Below are positions 14,991-18,388 of a DNA stretch of 18,388 nt, piece by piece. The DNA is taken from NCBI GenBank assembly GCA_035650495.1, contig DASRHK010000046.1:1-18388 (forward strand), in the 5' to 3' direction. Position numbers and translations under genes: made by a program. Source of the DNA: DASRHK01 sp035650495 (GTDB lineage: Bacteria; Pseudomonadota; Gammaproteobacteria; Nevskiales; Nevskiaceae). The stretch's first letter is position 1, and every line of letters starts with the position of its first letter. The notes under the pieces were generated by a model that ran no database searches, was not told where the DNA came from, and saw only the letters and a list, made by a program, of their open reading frames with translations.

Positions 14991-15025
14991 GAAAAAGGCC
15001 GCGAGACCTTTGGGATCTCGCGGCC
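14991..15025 (-). terminator. Intrinsic terminator of the Ig-like lipoprotein gene, loop complementary to next gene's SD
   Basis: On the minus strand, GGCCGCGAGA (15025-15016) and TCTCGCGGCC (15006-14997) form a perfect 10-bp stem with a 9-nt loop, followed directly by TTTTTC (14996-14991). It lies 17 bp past the lipoprotein stop and is a textbook Rho-independent terminator. The loop carries CCCAAAG (15014-15008), an exact complement of CTTTGGG at 14991-14985, which overlaps the Shine-Dalgarno of the next gene in the same direction. Confidence 0.85.
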
Positions 15026-15042
15026 CGTGAAGACCGGATCGC

Positions 15043-16794
15043 TTAGCGCGTCGACGGCGGTGGCGGCGGCACCTGCACGATCGAGCACGCGTTGAACACG
15101 TCGAGCGTGGCGAGGGCCGAGGCGACCGACGGGCTGAACGTCAGGCGGATCGCGTCGAACGGCGCAGTCGTCTTGGTCGTGTGAAGCAGGATGCGCTCGT
15201 CCTCACCGATGCCCGGGCCGACGATCGCGGTGCCGAGCAGCTCGAGCACCAGCGGATCGGAGCCGGCGCCCGGCGAGCTGTGATCCGCAGCGATCACCTG
15301 ACCGTTGCGCAGCGTGTCGATCGAGGTCTGCGCCAGCACTTCGGCCGACAGCAGGTCCGCGACCGGGCGGCCGACGAAGAAGCCGACCGGCGGGCCCGGA
15401 TTGGCGGGCGTCGCCAGCGGATTCAGCACGACCGGGTTGCCGTGGCCATCCGTCGAGTTGACGGTGATGTTGATGAAGCCGAGCCCAAGCAGGTCGACCG
15501 CCGAGAGCGACACGTTCATGCGCGCAGCCGTCTCATCTGCGCTGAACGGATCGGCCGGCGGCGCGTCGATGACGTTGTCCGGATTCTCGACCGAGCAGGC
15601 GAGGCAGAGCGAGCCCTTGTCGACGTCGACCGTCGCGCCATTGGCGGCGAGCAGCGCCACCTGGCAGAACGGCTGATCGGTGACGGTCAGCGCGGCGCTC
15701 GCGGAGCGGCTCGCCGGCGACGGATCGCCGACGGTGTCCTTCAGCGTCGCGGTGATCAAAGTGTTGCCCTTGGCGACGCCGGTCGCGAGACCGTTCGCGT
15801 TCACCGTCGCGATCGCGTTGTCGCCCGACGTCCAGTTGAGATTGCTGTTCGCAATCGCGTGGCCGGCGGTCTCGGTGCGATCCGCGGTCGGATGCGCCGA
15901 GCACGGACCGGTCGAATCCTGCGTGTTGTCGGTGAACGTGCCGCACGCGACGAACTGCTGGCCGCTGCCGATGACGACCGTCGCCGTCGGCGGCTCGACG
16001 CGCAGCACGGTCTTCACCGTCGCCGTGGTCACGTTGATCTGGCCGCTCGCGGTGAGCGTCTGGCTCTGACTGTTCGTCGCGCTCGCCACGATGTTGGTGG
16101 TGCCGACGCCGACGCCGGTCGCGTTGATGCAGCTGCCGGTGTTTCCGGGCGCCGCGGGCACGGTGGCGACCGCGCCGCTTTGCGAAGTCCAGCTCACCGT
16201 GGTGTCGGTGATCTCACGAGGCGTCGACGAATCCGAGTAGACGCCGCGCGCGCAGTACTGCTGCGTGGTGCCGGACGGGATCGTCGCCGTGGTCGGCGTG
16301 ACCTGGATGCTCTGCAGGACGACCGTCGACGGCGGGCAGTTCGAGCCGGTGCAGCTCGTCCCCGGAGTGATGGTGAACGGTCGGCAGCCGGAAATGCTTC
16401 CACCCTTCTGCTGCGCCTTGACGTAGACCGTCGCCGGGGCAAGGGCCGTGAGCAGGCCGGCGTCGTTGATGGTCGCGGCGTTAGAAACCGTGTTCGCATT
16501 CGAGCAAGCGACTTCAGGCGAAGAGCCCGAAGAGTTGGCCGGCACGTCGACCACGCGCCAATCGACGGCGGTGGTGATGTCGTCGGTCGCGACCGCGCCA
16601 CCCGTCGAGGGCGGCGTCGTGAAATGGCCGAGCGCGCGGAACTGCGCCTGCGTGCCTGCGGCGCGCTGCGCGGGACCGTCGACGATGAGGTCGATCAGCT
16701 GCGCGTCGAAGTCAGGGCTGCGCACCCCGTTGTCGCCGCACGCGGCGAGAAGCATGGCGAGCGAGACGCTGGCCCAGGCTGACAGCTTTTTCAT
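15043..16794 (-). CDS. Lipoprotein with tandem bacterial Ig-like (Big_2) domains
   Basis: 583 residues. The signal peptide ends in the lipobox L16-A-A-C19; glycine at +2 means no inner-membrane retention signal, so outer-membrane anchoring is expected. Three Ig-like repeats follow. The first (about 32-146) is divergent. The second (about 158-257) runs from LQSIQVTPTTATIPSGTTQQYCARGVYSD through VSWTSQSGAVATV to GTTNIVASA. The third (about 262-373) runs from LRVEPPTATVVIGSGQQFVACGTFTDN through LNWTSGDNAIATVNANGLATGVAKGNTLITATL. A C-terminal domain of unknown type (about 376-572) ends in VPPPPPSTR. Twelve cysteines besides C19 suggest disulfides. Big_2 domains usually serve surface adhesion or scaffolding; no ligand is inferred. 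ATG 16794 has GGGAGT 7 nt upstream; the in-frame ATG at 16809 would overlap that Shine-Dalgarno sequence. Confidence 0.85.
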   Translation of the reverse strand: MKKLSAWASVSLAMLLAACGDNGVRSPDFDAQLIDLIVDGPAQRAAGTQAQFRALGHFTTPPSTGGAVATDDITTAVDWRVVDVPANSSGSSPEVACSNANTVSNAATINDAGLLTALAPATVYVKAQQKGGSISGCRPFTITPGTSCTGSNCPPSTVVLQSIQVTPTTATIPSGTTQQYCARGVYSDSSTPREITDTTVSWTSQSGAVATVPAAPGNTGSCINATGVGVGTTNIVASATNSQSQTLTASGQINVTTATVKTVLRVEPPTATVVIGSGQQFVACGTFTDNTQDSTGPCSAHPTADRTETAGHAIANSNLNWTSGDNAIATVNANGLATGVAKGNTLITATLKDTVGDPSPASRSASAALTVTDQPFCQVALLAANGATVDVDKGSLCLACSVENPDNVIDAPPADPFSADETAARMNVSLSAVDLLGLGFINITVNSTDGHGNPVVLNPLATPANPGPPVGFFVGRPVADLLSAEVLAQTSIDTLRNGQVIAADHSSPGAGSDPLVLELLGTAIVGPGIGEDERILLHTTKTTAPFDAIRLTFSPSVASALATLDVFNACSIVQVPPPPPSTR

Positions 16795-16870
16795 CGAATC
16801 CACTCCCATCGAAGATTTGGTCGCATCGGACGCGCGGCGACCCGTCCCGGTCGCCCGAATTGCTAGATCA

Positions 16871-16899
16871 AATATACTAGACACAGAAGCTTGCGCCAA
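16871..16899 (-). promoter_or_regulatory. Sigma-70 promoter for the Ig-like lipoprotein gene
   Basis: On the minus strand, TTGGCG (16899-16894), a 17-bp spacer, then TATATT (16876-16871). The -10 matches five of six consensus bases and the spacing is optimal. Transcription would begin near 16864, about 70 nt before the start codon. This AT-rich patch stands out from its GC-rich surroundings. Confidence 0.6.
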
Positions 16900-16932
16900 A
16901 CTTTTCAGGAGCCTGCTCTGGCGTCAGGGGGC

Positions 16933-16962
16933 TTACGCGGCGCCAGCGGGATTTGCTGTAAT
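16933..16962 (+). promoter_or_regulatory. Extended -10 promoter for the OmpA-family gene
   Basis: TGC immediately followed by TGTAAT (TGn at 16954-16956, -10 at 16957-16962) forms an extended -10 element. TTACGC at 16933-16938, 18 bp upstream, is a weak -35. Transcription would start near 16969, leaving an 80-nt leader with AGGGAG (17039-17044) 6 nt before the ATG. The promoter points away from the lipoprotein promoter, which lies about 35 bp to the left. Confidence 0.5.
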
Positions 16963-17050
16963 AGCCGGCAGCTCGCCGATCGGGCGATCCGGTTCACGTT
17001 TTTGCGTTGCGGCTGAATGCCGGACCCAGGGCCGGCGCAGGGAGAACGAA

Positions 17051-18388
17051 ATGCTGAAACTTTTTGCCGGTGTTGGGCTTGCGCTGGTCTCGGCGACCGC
17101 GTTTGCGCAGGGAAACCAGACCTACAAGCCTTACGGCACTCAGCCGGCGCCGGGCTACGGCACGCAGCCGATGCCGGCTTATGGCGCCCAGCCGGCGCAG
17201 CCGGTCGAGGATCCGGCCACCGACCAGCCCGCCGATCAAGGCCAGTACGCGCAGGCGCAGGACGAGTACGAAGAGGATTTCGACGATCGCTGGTATCTCG
17301 AGCCGGGCGCGGGCCTGATCTTCTCGGACTCGAAGGACTTCGATAACGGCTACTACTTCAGCGGCGCGCTCGGCAAGCCGCTCGGCGAATGGTTCAACTT
17401 CGACGTCGAAGTGAACTACGCCAAGCTCAACGTCTCCGATCTGAAGAGCAGCGACGACTACAAGCGCCTCACGCTCGGCGCCGACGCCATGTTCTTCCCC
17501 TGGCGCAGCAATTGGGAGCCCTATCTGCTCGCGGGCGCCAACGGCCACAAGATCAACTTCATCGGCTCGGAGCTCAAGGGCTGGGGCCTCGGCGCCGGTG
17601 GCGGCCTGATGGTCAACATGGGCAGCCGCTTCGCGCTCGATTTCCGCATCAAGTACAACCTCGACTTCATCAACGAGGAAGGCGTCGTCCTCAACAACAA
17701 GTTCTACGTCTGGACCGGCAACGTCGGCTTGCTGTTCAAGCTTGGCCAGTGGCCGATCGACTCCGACGGCGACGGCGTGCCCGACAAGTTCGACCGCTGC
17801 CCGAACACGCCACATGGCGTGCAGGTCGACAAGGATGGCTGCCCGCTCGACTCCGACGGCGACGGCGTCCCCGACTATCTCGACAAGTGCCCGAACACGC
17901 CGCGTGGCGTGCTCGTGGACAAGGATGGCTGCCCGCTCGATTCCGATGGCGACGGCGTGCCGGATCGTCTCGACAAGTGCCCTGGCACTCCGCCGGGCGT
18001 GACCGTCGATCGCGACGGCTGCCCGATCGATTCGGATCAGGACGGCGTCCCCGACTACCTCGACAAGTGCCCGAACACGCTGAAGGGCCTGCAGGTCGAC
18101 AAGACCGGCTGCCCGATCCGCTCGCAGACACTGCCGCTCGACGGCGTGCACTTCGAGTTCGACAAGGATCGCCTGACGCCGGATTCGCGCACGATCCTGG
18201 ATCACGTCGCCGACACGCTCAAGGAGTCGCCGAATCTCAAGTTCGAGATCGCGGGCCACACCTGCAACCTCGGCAGCGCGGGCTACAACCTGAAGCTGTC
18301 CGATCGCCGCGCGAACTCGGTGCGCGAGTACCTCATCAGCAAGGGCATCCCGGCGGCGAACGTCACGTCGAAGGGCTACGGCTTCACC
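17051..18388 (+). CDS. OmpA/OprF-family outer-membrane protein with thrombospondin-3 repeats, 3'-truncated by window edge
   Basis: 446 residues visible, open to the last base. A signal peptide (cleavage near AFA19-Q20) precedes a Gln/Pro/Tyr-rich linker with repeated YGxQP units (about 25-52) and an acidic run (DEYEEDFDD, 71-79). Residues 80-232 look like an eight-stranded OmpA-type barrel (WYLEPGAGLIFSDS ... FYVWTGNVGLLFKLG). Four 30-residue type-3 repeats of pattern DSDGDGVPDxxDKCPNTPxGVxVDKDGCP (237-356) should bind calcium and hold disulfides. The OmpA-like peptidoglycan-binding domain starts near 360 (LDGVHFEFDKDRLTPDS) and continues to the window end (YNLKLSDRRANSVREYLISKGI). The usual Asp of the GHTD motif is Cys405 (GHTCNLGS), while the partner Arg (R420) is kept. 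The start is supported by AGGGAG at 17039-17044. Probable role: linking outer membrane to peptidoglycan, possibly with pore activity. Confidence 0.92.
   Translation, partial: MLKLFAGVGLALVSATAFAQGNQTYKPYGTQPAPGYGTQPMPAYGAQPAQPVEDPATDQPADQGQYAQAQDEYEEDFDDRWYLEPGAGLIFSDSKDFDNGYYFSGALGKPLGEWFNFDVEVNYAKLNVSDLKSSDDYKRLTLGADAMFFPWRSNWEPYLLAGANGHKINFIGSELKGWGLGAGGGLMVNMGSRFALDFRIKYNLDFINEEGVVLNNKFYVWTGNVGLLFKLGQWPIDSDGDGVPDKFDRCPNTPHGVQVDKDGCPLDSDGDGVPDYLDKCPNTPRGVLVDKDGCPLDSDGDGVPDRLDKCPGTPPGVTVDRDGCPIDSDQDGVPDYLDKCPNTLKGLQVDKTGCPIRSQTLPLDGVHFEFDKDRLTPDSRTILDHVADTLKESPNLKFEIAGHTCNLGSAGYNLKLSDRRANSVREYLISKGIPAANVTSKGYGFT
17759..18118 (+). repeat. Four tandem 90-bp units encoding TSP type-3 repeats
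   Basis: Four in-frame 90-bp units start at 17759, 17849, 17939 and 18029. Each encodes 30 residues beginning D-S-D-x-D-G-V-P-D and ending D-G-C-P-L/I (T-G-C-P-I in the fourth). Units 2 and 3 are the most alike, and the fourth differs most (DQDGVPD, NTLKGLQVDKTGCP). Unit gain or loss by recombination would keep the frame. Confidence 0.9.

Noticed and set aside
15181..16782. 533-codon open frame antisense to the Ig-like lipoprotein
   Set aside because: Arg/Asp/Ala-rich shadow. The minus strand has signal peptide, lipobox, Shine-Dalgarno, promoter and terminator.
17759..18118. CRISPR-like regular repeats
   Set aside because: The 90-bp units are contiguous, have no spacers and are in-frame TSP type-3 coding repeats.

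Overview
The window looks like a chromosomal stretch of a GC-rich Gram-negative proteobacterium. The evidence is a lipid A acyltransferase, an OmpA-type porin with thrombospondin-3 repeats, an MlaC-type periplasmic protein, a lipobox lipoprotein, DctA, and an E. coli-like AroG. A hydrocarbon-degrading gammaproteobacterium of the Nevskiales/Steroidobacter kind would fit, but that is inference from gene content only. I see no tRNA, rRNA, CRISPR array, insertion sequence or phage gene. Both window edges cut a gene: a glycosyltransferase has lost its N-terminus and an OmpA-family protein has lost its C-terminus.

Layout, left to right. (1) 1-2137: a GT4 glycosyltransferase converges on an AraC-family regulator, with an ATTCCC-N8-GGGAAT hairpin repeat between them. 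(2) 2138-4530: the regulator is divergent from an alkane 1-monooxygenase carrying its own C-terminal rubredoxin. The monooxygenase overlaps tail to tail with an LpxL/HtrB-like acyltransferase. (3) 4531-7435: a rightward cluster encodes a secreted EF-hand protein, an MlaC-like protein and an MFS transporter, preceded by a textbook sigma-54 -24/-12 element. A strong intrinsic terminator lies inside the signal-peptide codons of the MlaC gene. (4) 7541-11162: a large hybrid histidine kinase (HAMP-PAS-HisKA-HATPase-REC-REC-Hpt) without a neighbouring response regulator, then a small secreted helix-hairpin-helix (ComEA-like) protein. (5) 11207-13259: DAHP synthase, divergent with only about 10 bp from a DUF3187-like envelope protein. 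(6) 13256-14976, leftward: a small four-helix membrane protein translationally coupled (ATGA) to a DctA-type dicarboxylate transporter. (7) 15043-18388: an Ig-like-domain lipoprotein divergent from an OmpA/TSP3 porin, with recognisable promoters on both sides.

Functionally the window mixes envelope biology, hydrocarbon/carboxylate use, sensing and aromatic amino-acid biosynthesis. AlkB-rubredoxin would oxidise alkanes, and MFS and DctA could move organic acids. No single pathway ties all the genes together. The most distinctive signals are regulatory: the terminator embedded in the MlaC signal-peptide codons, the sigma-54 site, and a terminator hairpin whose loop is complementary to the Shine-Dalgarno region of the next gene. 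I did not find a clearly new multi-gene system; these overlapping signals are the best candidates for something undescribed.
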